Shown piece by piece: positions 8,611 to 16,431 of a stretch of DNA of 64,000 nt. The notes beneath the pieces are model-generated. The model was not told where the DNA came from, searched no databases, and saw only the letters and a list, made by a program, of their open reading frames with translations. Location of the stretch: NCBI RefSeq assembly GCF_040548815.1, contig NZ_JBEPSM010000003.1, forward strand, positions 496,001 through 560,000, in the 5' to 3' direction. Position 1 is the stretch's first letter. Each line of letters starts with the position of its first letter. The position numbers and the translations under genes were made by a program. This DNA comes from Kaistia defluvii (GTDB taxonomy: Bacteria; Pseudomonadota; Alphaproteobacteria; Rhizobiales; Kaistiaceae).

Positions 8611-8724
8611 CTCGTCGCCCCGGCGAAGGCCGGGGCCCATAGACACCGGTGGGGCCAACCGTGCGCGCCTTCGGTCCCAATGCCGGTGTGTCTGGATCCC
8701 GGCCTTCGCCGGGATGACGACGAG
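8611..8724. repeat. Dispersed palindromic repeat, family B copy 1
   Basis: Outer arms of the type GTCGCCCCGGCGAAGGCCGGGGCCCAT and TGGATCCCGGCCTTCGCCGGGATGACG flank a centre with its own inverted repeat (ACACCGG / CCGGTGTGT). It fills most of the gap between the radical SAM and UdgX genes. Other copies lie at 21823, 39609, 49721 and 60337. Confidence 0.8.
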
Positions 8725-8767
8725 GGTCCAACTGACGCAACAGAGTCTTTTTCGGGGGGGACGAAGC

Positions 8768-10216
8768 ATGCACCGGATCGCACTGGCGGGACCCACCGAT
8801 TTCAAGGGCTGGCGCGACGCTGCCCGCCGGCTGGCGCGGCAGGGCGTCGAACCCGCCGACGTGGTGTGGACCGTCGTCGGCGAGTCCAGCGATCTGTTCG
8901 CCGCGCCGGGGTTGGAAACGCCGGCGGCGCCTGCGCCGGAAGGGCCGGCCTTTGCCGTGCCGCGCGCCTTTCTCGATCTCGCCGAGACCGCGATCCTGCA
9001 CAGCGATCCCGAACGCTTCGCCTTGCTCTACACAATGCTTTGCCGGCTCATGACGAATCATGACGCGCTGGAGGATAGTGTCGATCCGCTGGTCGTCCGG
9101 CTCAACGGCTTCGCTAAATCGGTGCGGCGCGACATTCACAAGATGCACGCCTTCGTCCGATTTCGCGCCGTCGAAACGGAGGCGGGCGAGTGCTTCATCG
9201 CCTGGTTCGAGCCGGAGCATCGCATCGTCGAGGCGGCGGCGCCGTTCTTCGCCCGCCGCTTTGCCTCGATGCGCTGGTCGATCCTGACGCCGGAGCGCAG
9301 CGTGCATTGGGACGGCGAGATCCTGCGCCTGTCGGAGGGCGTCGACCGCTCGGCCGCACCGGGCGAGGATGCGCTGGAGGATCTCTGGCGGCGCTATTAT
9401 GCGTCGATCTTCAATCCCGCCCGGCTGAAAGTGCAGGCGATGATGTCGGAGATGCCGCAGAAATACTGGCGCAACCTGCCCGAGGCGTCGCTCATTATAC
9501 CGCTGATCGACCAGGCGGAGCGAAGGAGCGCCGAAATGGTTCAGTCCGCCACGACGCCGGCCAATCCCCGGCCGCAGCGCGCCCGGCCAACGCCCGCGGA
9601 GGTTACCGAGGCGCCGGCAATGGCCGGCACGATCGCGGCATTGCGGGCCGAGGCCGCAGGCTGCCGGCGTTGCCCGCTCTGGGCGCCGGCGACGCAGACC
9701 GTGTTCGGCGAGGGGCCGGAGGATGCCGAGATCGTGTTTGTCGGCGAGCAGCCGGGCGACCAAGAGGATCTGGCCGGGAAACCCTTTGTGGGTCCGGCGG
9801 GTCAGGTGTTCGATGCGGCCCTTCGCGACGTCGGCATCGATCGCGGCCGCGTCTATGTCACCAATGCGGTGAAGCACTTCAAATTCGTGCCGCGCGGCAA
9901 GCGGCGCCTGCACCAGAAGCCGAATGTCTCGGAGATCGTCGCCTGCCATGTCTGGGTGGCGCAGGAACTCCAGATCCTGCGGCCGCGCCTGGTCGTGGCG
10001 CTCGGTCTGACCGCGGTGCGCAGCTTGACCGGCAAGACGATGACGCTGGCGTCCGCCCGCGAGCAGAAGCTGCAGACGGAGGCGGGAACGGCGCTGCTGG
10101 CGACGATCCACCCGTCCTATCTGCTGCGCCTGCCGGACGAGGCGATGAAAGCGCGCGAGCACGCGCGCTTTCTCGAGGATCTCAAGCGCGTGGCCGAAAT
10201 GGCCAGGGCTGCCTGA
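8768..10216 (+). CDS. udgX: DUF4130 domain - UdgX-type uracil-DNA glycosylase/binding fusion (TIGR03915 + TIGR03914)
   Basis: A 482-residue two-part protein. Residues 1 to about 250 match the conserved DNA-metabolism domain DUF4130 that accompanies the radical SAM partner. Residues from about 290 form a family 4-like uracil-DNA glycosylase domain: motif A is GEQPGDQEDLAGKPF (from residue 326), then a TNAVKHFKF segment, then KRRLHQKP with histidine 382, then IHPSYLLRLP near the end. The KRRxH loop is the mark of UdgX, in which that histidine attacks the sugar and leaves a covalent protein-DNA adduct. The ATG at 8768 follows a G-rich GGGGGGGACG site; a longer frame from 8546 runs only through the repeat. 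It converges on the next gene with no spacer. Confidence 0.92.
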   Translation: MHRIALAGPTDFKGWRDAARRLARQGVEPADVVWTVVGESSDLFAAPGLETPAAPAPEGPAFAVPRAFLDLAETAILHSDPERFALLYTMLCRLMTNHDALEDSVDPLVVRLNGFAKSVRRDIHKMHAFVRFRAVETEAGECFIAWFEPEHRIVEAAAPFFARRFASMRWSILTPERSVHWDGEILRLSEGVDRSAAPGEDALEDLWRRYYASIFNPARLKVQAMMSEMPQKYWRNLPEASLIIPLIDQAERRSAEMVQSATTPANPRPQRARPTPAEVTEAPAMAGTIAALRAEAAGCRRCPLWAPATQTVFGEGPEDAEIVFVGEQPGDQEDLAGKPFVGPAGQVFDAALRDVGIDRGRVYVTNAVKHFKFVPRGKRRLHQKPNVSEIVACHVWVAQELQILRPRLVVALGLTAVRSLTGKTMTLASAREQKLQTEAGTALLATIHPSYLLRLPDEAMKAREHARFLEDLKRVAEMARAA

Positions 10217-10990
10217 CTACCAGCAGGTATAGCCGCCATCGGCCGAGACGATCGAGCCGGTCATCAGGCTGGCCGCGTCGCTGGCGAGGAAGTGCACGAC
10301 CGAGGCGATCTCGTCGGTCTCGCCCATGCGGCCCATCGGCGTGCCGCCGATCCAGGCCTCGTTCATCACAGGATCGTCCTTCACGAAGGCGGTCAGCGGC
10401 GTGTTGATATAGGTCGGGGCCACCGCGTTGACGCGGACGCCGCGCGAGGCCCATTCGGCCGCCAGCGACTTGGTCAGGTGGTGCACGCCTGCCTTGGAAG
10501 CATTGTAGAAGGCCTGCTCCTGCGGCTTGTTGACGATGAAGCCGGACATCGAGCCGATATTGACGATCGCGCCGCTCTTCGCCTTGAGCATGTAGTTGCC
10601 GAAGGCGCGGCAGCACCAGAAGGTGCCGTTCAGGTTGACGTCGATGACGTTCAGCCAGTGTTCGTCGGTGACCGTCTCGGCCGGGGTCATGCTGCGGGCG
10701 ATGCCGGCATTATTGACCAGGATGTCGATCTTGCCGTGCTTGGCGACGACGTCGTCGGCGACCTGGTTGACGCGGGCGGAGTCGGTGACGTCCATCACCA
10801 CGACCTCCACGTCATAGCCCTTGGCCTTCAGGCTGGCCTGGCCGGCCTTGGCAACGGCTTCGTCGCGATCGGCGATGATGACGGTCGCCCCCGCTTCGGC
10901 CAGCGCTTCGACGGTGGCGAGGCCGATCGACTGGCCGCCGCCGGTGACGAGCGCGACCTTGCCGTCGAGGCGGAGCTTTTCGAGATACAT
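10217..10990 (-). CDS. Short-chain dehydrogenase/reductase (SDR), polyol-dehydrogenase-like
   Basis: A 257-residue classical SDR using NAD(P). The cofactor motif TGGGQSIG is at residues 16-23, NNAG at 93-96, a serine in the NIGSMSG strand near 147, and the catalytic YNASK at 162-166. The C-terminus has the usual SADGGYTCW ending. The start has an excellent ribosome site (AGGAGG). The sequence style resembles sugar-alcohol dehydrogenases, but the substrate is not certain. It stands alone; its stop abuts the UdgX stop. A palindrome at 11035-11057 upstream may be its operator. Confidence 0.9.
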   Translation of the reverse strand: MYLEKLRLDGKVALVTGGGQSIGLATVEALAEAGATVIIADRDEAVAKAGQASLKAKGYDVEVVVMDVTDSARVNQVADDVVAKHGKIDILVNNAGIARSMTPAETVTDEHWLNVIDVNLNGTFWCCRAFGNYMLKAKSGAIVNIGSMSGFIVNKPQEQAFYNASKAGVHHLTKSLAAEWASRGVRVNAVAPTYINTPLTAFVKDDPVMNEAWIGGTPMGRMGETDEIASVVHFLASDAASLMTGSIVSADGGYTCW

Positions 10991-11034
10991 TCTTTACCTC
11001 CTGAGAATTTCTCGTAGGCCATCAAGCTACTGAA

Positions 11035-11057
11035 CGATCGTGGTGGCGTCACGATCG
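11035..11057. promoter_or_regulatory. Candidate operator upstream of SDR gene
   Basis: Perfect eight-base inverted arms CGATCGTG (11035-11042) and CACGATCG (11050-11057) separated by seven bases, 45 bases upstream of the SDR start. The form fits a dimeric repressor site; which regulator binds is unknown. Confidence 0.35.
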
Positions 11058-11190
11058 AAGCGATGGGTTTTGGGGGAATTCGGTCGGAGAAAATCGGTCC
11101 CGTGGCGCCCGTGCCAATGCAAACGGCCCGCACCCGCACGGCAGGCGGTTGGGCTGGCGATGGCGGGTAGGGCTGGGCGCTGAAGAAGTT

Positions 11191-11229
11191 GGCGACGGGC
11201 CGGAATCGGGGGCATTCGGGCCCGTCGCC
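11191..11229 (-). terminator. Strong hairpin downstream of the small 62-residue protein gene
   Basis: Perfect 11-base arms GGCGACGGGCC and GGCCCGTCGCC with an inner GAAT/ATTC pair make a long stem with a seven-base loop. It lies after the stop of the leftward gene at 11286 and before the SDR gene. No clear T run follows, so termination may be factor-assisted. The rest of the 10991-11285 gap shows no gene. Confidence 0.5.
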
Positions 11230-11285
11230 CCGGACGATGCATCGGGCAGGAGCATCGGCCGGAAAATGATGGGGTGGTCTAGGGA

Positions 11286-11474
11286 CTAGCCGTCCTGGTC
11301 CTGGCTAGGGCTGCCGAGCGGCGGGGCCTTGCCGCCTTCGGGACGCGCGGGCTTGGCCGGATCGTGCGGCTCCGCCTGCTTGCCGGGGTCGTCGCCCTGG
11401 ATGTCCGAAGGACGATTTTCGTTGCCGAAGCTGCTGTTGCCTCCGGCCTTGTCCTTGTCATACGGCGTCGACAT
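11286..11474 (-). CDS. Small hydrophilic proline/glycine-rich protein, unknown function
   Basis: A 62-residue protein rich in Pro, Asp, Gly, Lys and Gln, with no hydrophobic segment and no recognisable fold; it is probably disordered and cytoplasmic. It is supported as a gene by a clear ribosome site (AAGGAGA eight bases before the ATG), by a strong hairpin after its stop, and by its free-standing position between the SDR and the GntR regulator. I do not recognise a function. It could be a small stress-related conserved protein of the Rhizobiales. Confidence 0.55.
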   Translation of the reverse strand: MSTPYDKDKAGGNSSFGNENRPSDIQGDDPGKQAEPHDPAKPARPEGGKAPPLGSPSQDQDG

Positions 11475-11551
11475 GAAATGTCTCCTTCGCTTCCTCAGGA
11501 AGAAAACACGTCAACGCCGATCCGGTTCCCGTGACGGCGGCGGGGAATGCG

Positions 11552-12553
11552 TCAGCTGACCGCGATCAGGAACGGCACGCGGTGCCGGCGGCCCTGCCGG
11601 TCAAGCTGGGTCAGCCGCTCGCGATTGGAGATCACCGAACGGCGCAGGTGCCGCTCCAGCGCCCGTTGCGCCTCGGCCGTCCGGCCGGCCAGAAGGTGCT
11701 CGAACACCTCCAGATGCTCGCCCAGCATCACCTCGATCTCGTCAGTGTCGCGATGGCGTTGAAACGTCTCGTGCATGGCGATCAGCGGCAGCTGGCTGCG
11801 ACGAATGGCGTCGCGCAGCTGGCTGTTGCCGCAGCGCAGAACGGTTTCGACATGCAGGTCGTTTTCCAGCCGCTCCAGCCGGGCCGGGGTGCGCCTGCCA
11901 GCCTGCACGCGGCGGATCCGCTCGTGCCGGGCGCGCAGCTCGGCCGGATCGAGATGCGGCAGAGCCTGCTCCAGCGCGATCGGCTCCAGCAGCCAGCGTA
12001 CCTCGAAATGCTCGTGCAGCAATTCCGGCGTCAGCGGCCCGGCATACCAGCGCTGGTTCTTGTCCTGCGTGACCAGCCCGGCGCGATCGAGCCCGGTCAG
12101 CACCTCATGCGCCACGGTGCGGCTGACGCCGTAATGGTCGGCGAGCAGGCTTTCGTTCAGATGGAAGCGGCCATAGGGGAGGCAGCAGGCGACGATGTGC
12201 TCGACCTCGGGGTAGATGGTGGCGCGGCGATTGCGCGTGCGCGGCTCGATCATCCGCGCATCGGGCAGGGTCAGCCCGGCCTCGATCAGGTCGAGGCGCA
12301 GCGGCGGCGCGCCGGCGTCTTCGCCGATCATCAGCCCGCGTCCGCCGAAGCGGACGACCAGGCCCTCATCCTCCAGCCGGCGGAGCGCGGCGCCGGCCGG
12401 GATGCGGCTCGACTGGAAGGCCCGCGCCAGCGCCGTTTCGCCGATGACCAGGCCGCGCGGCAGCCGCGCTTCGACGATGTGCCGCCGCAGCACGCGGTAG
12501 ATCACCTCGTAGAGCGGCAGCTCCATGTCTTCCGGTTCAGCCATCGCCGACAT
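11552..12553 (-). CDS. GntR-family regulator with two winged-helix segments and an FCD-type domain
   Basis: A 333-residue regulator. Residues about 10-80 look like a first GntR-type winged helix (IVEARLPRG, ALARAFQSSRIPAGAALRRLEDEGLV). After a linker, residues about 115-185 look like a second one (YGRFHLNESLLADHYGVSRTVAHEVLTGLDRAGLV), followed by an all-helical FCD-like effector domain. Ordinary FadR/FCD regulators have only one winged helix and about 230 residues, so the extra 100 residues are unusual. The start at 12553 is preceded by GGGAGGG; ATG at 12544 is an alternative. It is the last gene of the CUT2 operon and probably controls it. Confidence 0.85.
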   Translation of the reverse strand: MSAMAEPEDMELPLYEVIYRVLRRHIVEARLPRGLVIGETALARAFQSSRIPAGAALRRLEDEGLVVRFGGRGLMIGEDAGAPPLRLDLIEAGLTLPDARMIEPRTRNRRATIYPEVEHIVACCLPYGRFHLNESLLADHYGVSRTVAHEVLTGLDRAGLVTQDKNQRWYAGPLTPELLHEHFEVRWLLEPIALEQALPHLDPAELRARHERIRRVQAGRRTPARLERLENDLHVETVLRCGNSQLRDAIRRSQLPLIAMHETFQRHRDTDEIEVMLGEHLEVFEHLLAGRTAEAQRALERHLRRSVISNRERLTQLDRQGRRHRVPFLIAVS

Positions 12554-12636
12554 TGGCGCGCCCTCCCGGCCCGTCCTGCGACGCGGCGGCGTGGGCCGGC
12601 ACGGGCGATCGTCCGGCGCGGCCAGCGTGCCGCCGG

Positions 12637-14190
12637 TCAGACACGCGCCGCCTCGGGCGCCGGGCTTGTCTGGTGCGCTTGGCCTGGCTCGGCGCTGCCG
12701 GCGTGGATCAGCGCCATGATTTCGCGGCTCATCGGCTCGTAGCGGCGCGAATTCTCGATCGTGCCGGCAATGGCGAAATCGCGCATCACCAGAATGCGGT
12801 CGGCCAGCGTGATCATCTCCGGCATGTCGCTGGAGACCAGCAGCACGGAAAGCCCCTCGCGGGTGATCTCGCCAATCAGCTCGTGGATCGCGGTCTTGGT
12901 CTTGATGTCGATGCCGACCGTCGGCTCGTCGATGATCAGGATCTCGACGCCGGCTGCCAGCCATTTGGCGATCGACACCTTCTGCTGGTTGCCGCCCGAG
13001 AGCTTGCCGACGGCCTGCTCGATCGACGGCGTCTTCACCTCGAGCTTGTCGACCAGCGGATGGACCAGCTTGCGCTCCGTCGCGCGGGTGATCAGGCCGA
13101 GACTGGAGGCGATGCGCCGCCAGACGGTGATCGCGACATTCGAGCGGATCGGATGGGTGAGGATCAGCCCTTCCGCCTTGCGGTCCTCGGAGATGTAGCC
13201 GAGGCGGTGGCGGCGGATGGCGGTCGGAACGTCGGGGATCGTGACCGGCTTGCCATGCAGGCGCAGCTCGCCCGAAACGACCTTGCCGTCGCCGATCAGC
13301 GCCCGCGCCAGCTCGGTGCGGCCGGCGCCGACCAGGCCATAAAGGCCGAGGATCTCGCCCTTGTGCAGCTGGAAGCTGACGTTCTTGTGGCCGAAGGAGG
13401 TGGCGATGTTGGTCGCCTCCATCACGGTCTGCGAGCGGTCGGCGCTCCGCGTCCCCATCTCGGCGACGCGCTCCTCGCGGCCGATCATGGCCGAGACGAT
13501 CTTGCCGCGGTTCATCGCCGAAATCGGCTCGCCGGCGGCGGCGATCTTGCCGTCGCGCAGCACGGTGACGCGATCGGAGATCGCCATCACCTCTTCAAGC
13601 TTGTGGCTGACGAAGACGATCGCCTTGCCTTCGTCGCGCAGGCGGCGGACGACGGCGAACAGCGCATCGGCCTCATGACCGGTGATCGAGGCGGTCGGCT
13701 CGTCGAGGAGCAGCACCTGCGCTTCCAGCGACAGCGCCTTGGCGATCTCGACGATCTGCATCTGCGCCACCGAGAGATGGCGGACCTCGGTGCGGGTGTC
13801 GATCGTCGGATCGATCAGGTCGAGGAATTTTCGCGCTTCGGCATGCACGCGGTCGAAGTCGATGACGCCGTTCCGGGTCGGCGGCCGCTCGATCATGATG
13901 TTCTCGCCGACCGTGAAGCGCGGGATCAGGTTGCGCTCCTGGTGCACGGCCGAGATGCCGGCGGCGATGGCATCGCGTGGCGAGGTGAAGTCGACCGGCT
14001 TGCCGTCGACCAGAAGCCGGCCACGATCCGGCCGGTAGAGGCCGGTGATGATCTTGATCAGCGTCGACTTGCCGGCGCCGTTCTCGCCCATCAGCGCGTG
14101 GGTTTCGCCGGGCAGGATCTCGAACGAGACGTCGTCGAGCGCGGTGACGCCGGGAAAATCCTTGCCGATGCCTTCTATGGTGAGACGCAT
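12637..14190 (-). CDS. Sugar ABC transporter ATP-binding protein, RbsA/MglA type (two ABC domains)
   Basis: A 517-residue ATPase with two fused nucleotide-binding domains. The first has a perfect Walker A (GENGAGKST, residues 35-43), a signature region LSVAQMQIVEIAKAL and LLLDEPTASIT; the second has the degenerate Walker A GLVGAGRTEL and an intact LSGGNQQKVSIAKWL, the normal arrangement in ribose-type importers. It powers the two permeases encoded just upstream. The start follows the permease stop by two bases, so translation is probably coupled. The sugar is unknown. Confidence 0.94.
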   Translation of the reverse strand: MRLTIEGIGKDFPGVTALDDVSFEILPGETHALMGENGAGKSTLIKIITGLYRPDRGRLLVDGKPVDFTSPRDAIAAGISAVHQERNLIPRFTVGENIMIERPPTRNGVIDFDRVHAEARKFLDLIDPTIDTRTEVRHLSVAQMQIVEIAKALSLEAQVLLLDEPTASITGHEADALFAVVRRLRDEGKAIVFVSHKLEEVMAISDRVTVLRDGKIAAAGEPISAMNRGKIVSAMIGREERVAEMGTRSADRSQTVMEATNIATSFGHKNVSFQLHKGEILGLYGLVGAGRTELARALIGDGKVVSGELRLHGKPVTIPDVPTAIRRHRLGYISEDRKAEGLILTHPIRSNVAITVWRRIASSLGLITRATERKLVHPLVDKLEVKTPSIEQAVGKLSGGNQQKVSIAKWLAAGVEILIIDEPTVGIDIKTKTAIHELIGEITREGLSVLLVSSDMPEMITLADRILVMRDFAIAGTIENSRRYEPMSREIMALIHAGSAEPGQAHQTSPAPEAARV

Positions 14191-14192
14191 GG

Positions 14193-15167
14193 TCAGGCGC
14201 CTCCCGCGCGGACGGCGCGCAGCCGGTTGAGGCCGACGGCGGCGAGGATCAGCGCGCCGAGCAGGAACTGCACCCAGTAGGGGTCGACCTTGGCCAGCAC
14301 CATGCCGTTCTGGATGATGACGATCAGTACGACGGCGAGCGCGGTGGCGGCGACCGAGATATGGCCGCCGGTCAGCGCCGCGCCACCGATGATCGGGGCG
14401 GCGAAGGACATCAGCAGCCAGTCGACGCCGATGGTCGGCTGGGCGGAACCCAGCTGCGCCACGGCGAGGATGGCGGCGGCGGCGGCGAGCAGGCCGGACA
14501 GCGTATGCGCCATGACGATGACGCGGTCGCGCGGGATGCCGGAAAGCTCGGCCGCCTGTGGGTTGCCGCCGACGGCGAGCAATTGCCGGCCCGGCACGGT
14601 GCGGGCCAGGAAGAAGGCGAGTGCGATGGCGATCAGCACGGGTGGCAGCAGCAGATAGGGCAGGGCCGAGATGCGCCCGGTGCCGAAGGCGACGAAGCCG
14701 GCCGGCAGATTGTAGAACGGGATCGACTCGGTGATGCCCAGATTGATGCCGGTGAAGGCGGAAGCGGTCGCGAGCGTGATGATGAAGCCGTTGATGCCGG
14801 TGCGGACCGTCAGCAGGCCGTTGAGCAGGCCGCCCGCGGCGCCGATGGCGAGGCCGCAGAGAACAGCCACGGGAACCGGGAAGCCCCATTTCTCCATCAT
14901 GCCGCCGACCGCGATGGCGACGAGCCCGCCCAGCGCGCCGACCGAAAGGTTCATCTGGCCGACGGCGAGCGTCAGCATCTGCGCAAAGGCGACGATCAGC
15001 ACGACGCAGAACGAGCGCAGCATCACATAGAGGTTGAACTCGGTCAGGAAGGCCGGCGACAGGGCGGCGAGCGCCACCAGGCCGATGACGATCGCCACCG
15101 CCAGCGCCGACCATTCATTGGCGAGGAAGCGCTGGCCGAAGCTCATGTTGCGGGTGAGGGTGCTCAT
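14193..15167 (-). CDS. Sugar ABC transporter permease, RbsC type (CUT2)
   Basis: A 324-residue inner-membrane permease of the branched/ribose-type family with eight to ten hydrophobic segments. Family hallmarks are the GQMNLSVGALGG segment and the GGAALTGG segment in the second half. Its start overlaps the stop of the next permease gene by four bases, so the pair is translationally coupled. It probably forms a heterodimer with that second permease, since RbsC-type systems otherwise use a single one. Confidence 0.93.
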   Translation of the reverse strand: MSTLTRNMSFGQRFLANEWSALAVAIVIGLVALAALSPAFLTEFNLYVMLRSFCVVLIVAFAQMLTLAVGQMNLSVGALGGLVAIAVGGMMEKWGFPVPVAVLCGLAIGAAGGLLNGLLTVRTGINGFIITLATASAFTGINLGITESIPFYNLPAGFVAFGTGRISALPYLLLPPVLIAIALAFFLARTVPGRQLLAVGGNPQAAELSGIPRDRVIVMAHTLSGLLAAAAAILAVAQLGSAQPTIGVDWLLMSFAAPIIGGAALTGGHISVAATALAVVLIVIIQNGMVLAKVDPYWVQFLLGALILAAVGLNRLRAVRAGGA

Positions 15168-16180
15168 GCGCGGCGTCCCGAATTGCGGCGGCCCAAACTA
15201 CGGCGTTCGGCATAGACGCTGCGATAGCGGTCGAGCATGACGGCGGCGAGCAGGATCAGTCCGAGGAAGAGCTGGAGCCAGAAATTGCCGATCTGCATGA
15301 CCAGCAGACCCGAGCGGATGGTGGTGACGAGGAAGGCGCCGAGGATGGTGCCGACGACGGAGACATAGCCGCCGGCGAGCAGCGTGCCGCCCAGCACCGG
15401 CGCGAGGAAGGAGGGCAGCAGCCAGTCCTGCCCGATCGACGGCATGGCGGCGCCGAGCCGGAAGACCAGCATCAGGCCGGCCGAGGCGGCGAGCGCGCCG
15501 GACAGCGTATGCGCGATGATGATGGCGCGGCCGACCGGTACGCCGGAAAGCTCGGCGGCGCGGGCATTGGCGCCGGCGGCCAGGATCTCGCGGCCCAGCG
15601 CCGTGAAGCGGAACAGCACGATCAGCGCGGCGCCGAGGCCGAGCGCGACGAACAGCAGCGGCGACAGGAAGCCCCAGCGCATGCGCCCGAAGGCGGCGAT
15701 TTCCGGCGGCAGCGCGTTGAAGGTCTGCGCCTTGGAAAGGATCAGCATGCCGCCCAGGAACAGGCTGGCGCTGGCAAGCGTGATGATGAAGGAATTGACG
15801 CCGGAGCGGACGATGACGAAGCCGTTCAGCCAGCCGAGAAAGGCGCCGAGCAGCAGCGCCAGCGCCATGGCGACGGGAATCGGCAGGCCGATGGTCTGCA
15901 TCAGATAGCCGGACGCCATCACCGCGCAGACGCCGATCGAGCCGATGGCGAGGTTCATGCCGCCGGTCGCGAGCACCACCATGGTCGAGAAGCCGATGAC
16001 GACGTCGACCGCCAGCGAGCGCGACAGCGCGAACAGGTTGAAGGTCGAGACGAAGCCGGGGGCGAGGCTGGTGAACAGCACCCAGAACAGCAGGATGATG
16101 GCCGCGAGGCCGATCAGGTTCGACTGTTCCGCCAGAAAGGACGGCCGAGCGCGGGAATCGGATGGGACGGAAAGGGTCAT
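15164..16180 (-). CDS. Sugar ABC transporter permease, RbsC type (CUT2), second subunit
   Basis: A 338-residue permease related to the one encoded downstream, with the same landmarks (GGMNLAIGSIGV and GGTLLAGGYVS). The start is uncertain: ATG at 16180 gives the usual short cytoplasmic leader, but a GTG at 16243 lying inside the edge of a palindromic repeat, after GGGAGAG, would add 21 residues. Two permease genes in one operon suggest a heterodimeric channel or gene duplication. Confidence 0.92.
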   Translation of the reverse strand: MTLSVPSDSRARPSFLAEQSNLIGLAAIILLFWVLFTSLAPGFVSTFNLFALSRSLAVDVVIGFSTMVVLATGGMNLAIGSIGVCAVMASGYLMQTIGLPIPVAMALALLLGAFLGWLNGFVIVRSGVNSFIITLASASLFLGGMLILSKAQTFNALPPEIAAFGRMRWGFLSPLLFVALGLGAALIVLFRFTALGREILAAGANARAAELSGVPVGRAIIIAHTLSGALAASAGLMLVFRLGAAMPSIGQDWLLPSFLAPVLGGTLLAGGYVSVVGTILGAFLVTTIRSGLLVMQIGNFWLQLFLGLILLAAVMLDRYRSVYAERRSLGRRNSGRRA

Positions 16181-16238
16181 GGTGAAGCCATGTGAGAGGT
16201 AATCCGGTCGGCGAGGCGCCTTACGCGGATGATCTTGC

Positions 16239-16363
16239 TTCACCTCTCCCTGAGGGAGAGGTCGGAGCGTAGCTCCGGGTGAGGGTTTACGGCCTCACCG
16301 GATGGTTTCCTAAACCCTCACCCGCCGGCTTCGCCGTCGACCTCTCCCTCAGGGAGAGGTGAA
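16239..16363. repeat. Dispersed palindromic repeat, family C copy 1
   Basis: Outer inverted arms TTCACCTCTCCCTGAGGGAGAGGTCG and CGACCTCTCCCTCAGGGAGAGGTGAA, each itself a hairpin, surround an inner pair GGTGAGGGTTTA / TAAACCCTCACCC. It lies between the binding-protein gene and the first permease gene of the CUT2 operon. Related copies lie at 21970, 39761, 40685 and 45671. Confidence 0.85.
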
Positions 16364-16387
16364 GGGGCGTTTTGGCGTCAGGGTTGG

Positions 16388-16416
16388 AAGCCGGGCGGTT
16401 CGTATCGCCGCCCGGC
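16388..16416 (-). other. Stem-loop after CUT2 binding-protein gene
   Basis: Arms GCCGGGCGG and CCGCCCGGC flank a short loop just past the binding-protein stop. Together with the adjacent family C repeat it can stabilise the 3' end of the binding-protein message or reduce read-through to the permease genes. No T run is present. Confidence 0.5.
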
Positions 16417-16431
16417 CGCCATCAGGCCCGC

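Noticed and set aside
8546..8767. N-terminal extension of the UdgX fusion protein
   Set aside because: It reads through a family B repeat; the ATG at 8768 fits the domain edge.
8527..8805. Short frame on the minus strand reading VIPAKAGIQ ... MGPGLRRGD
   Set aside because: Translation of the family B repeat, not a gene.
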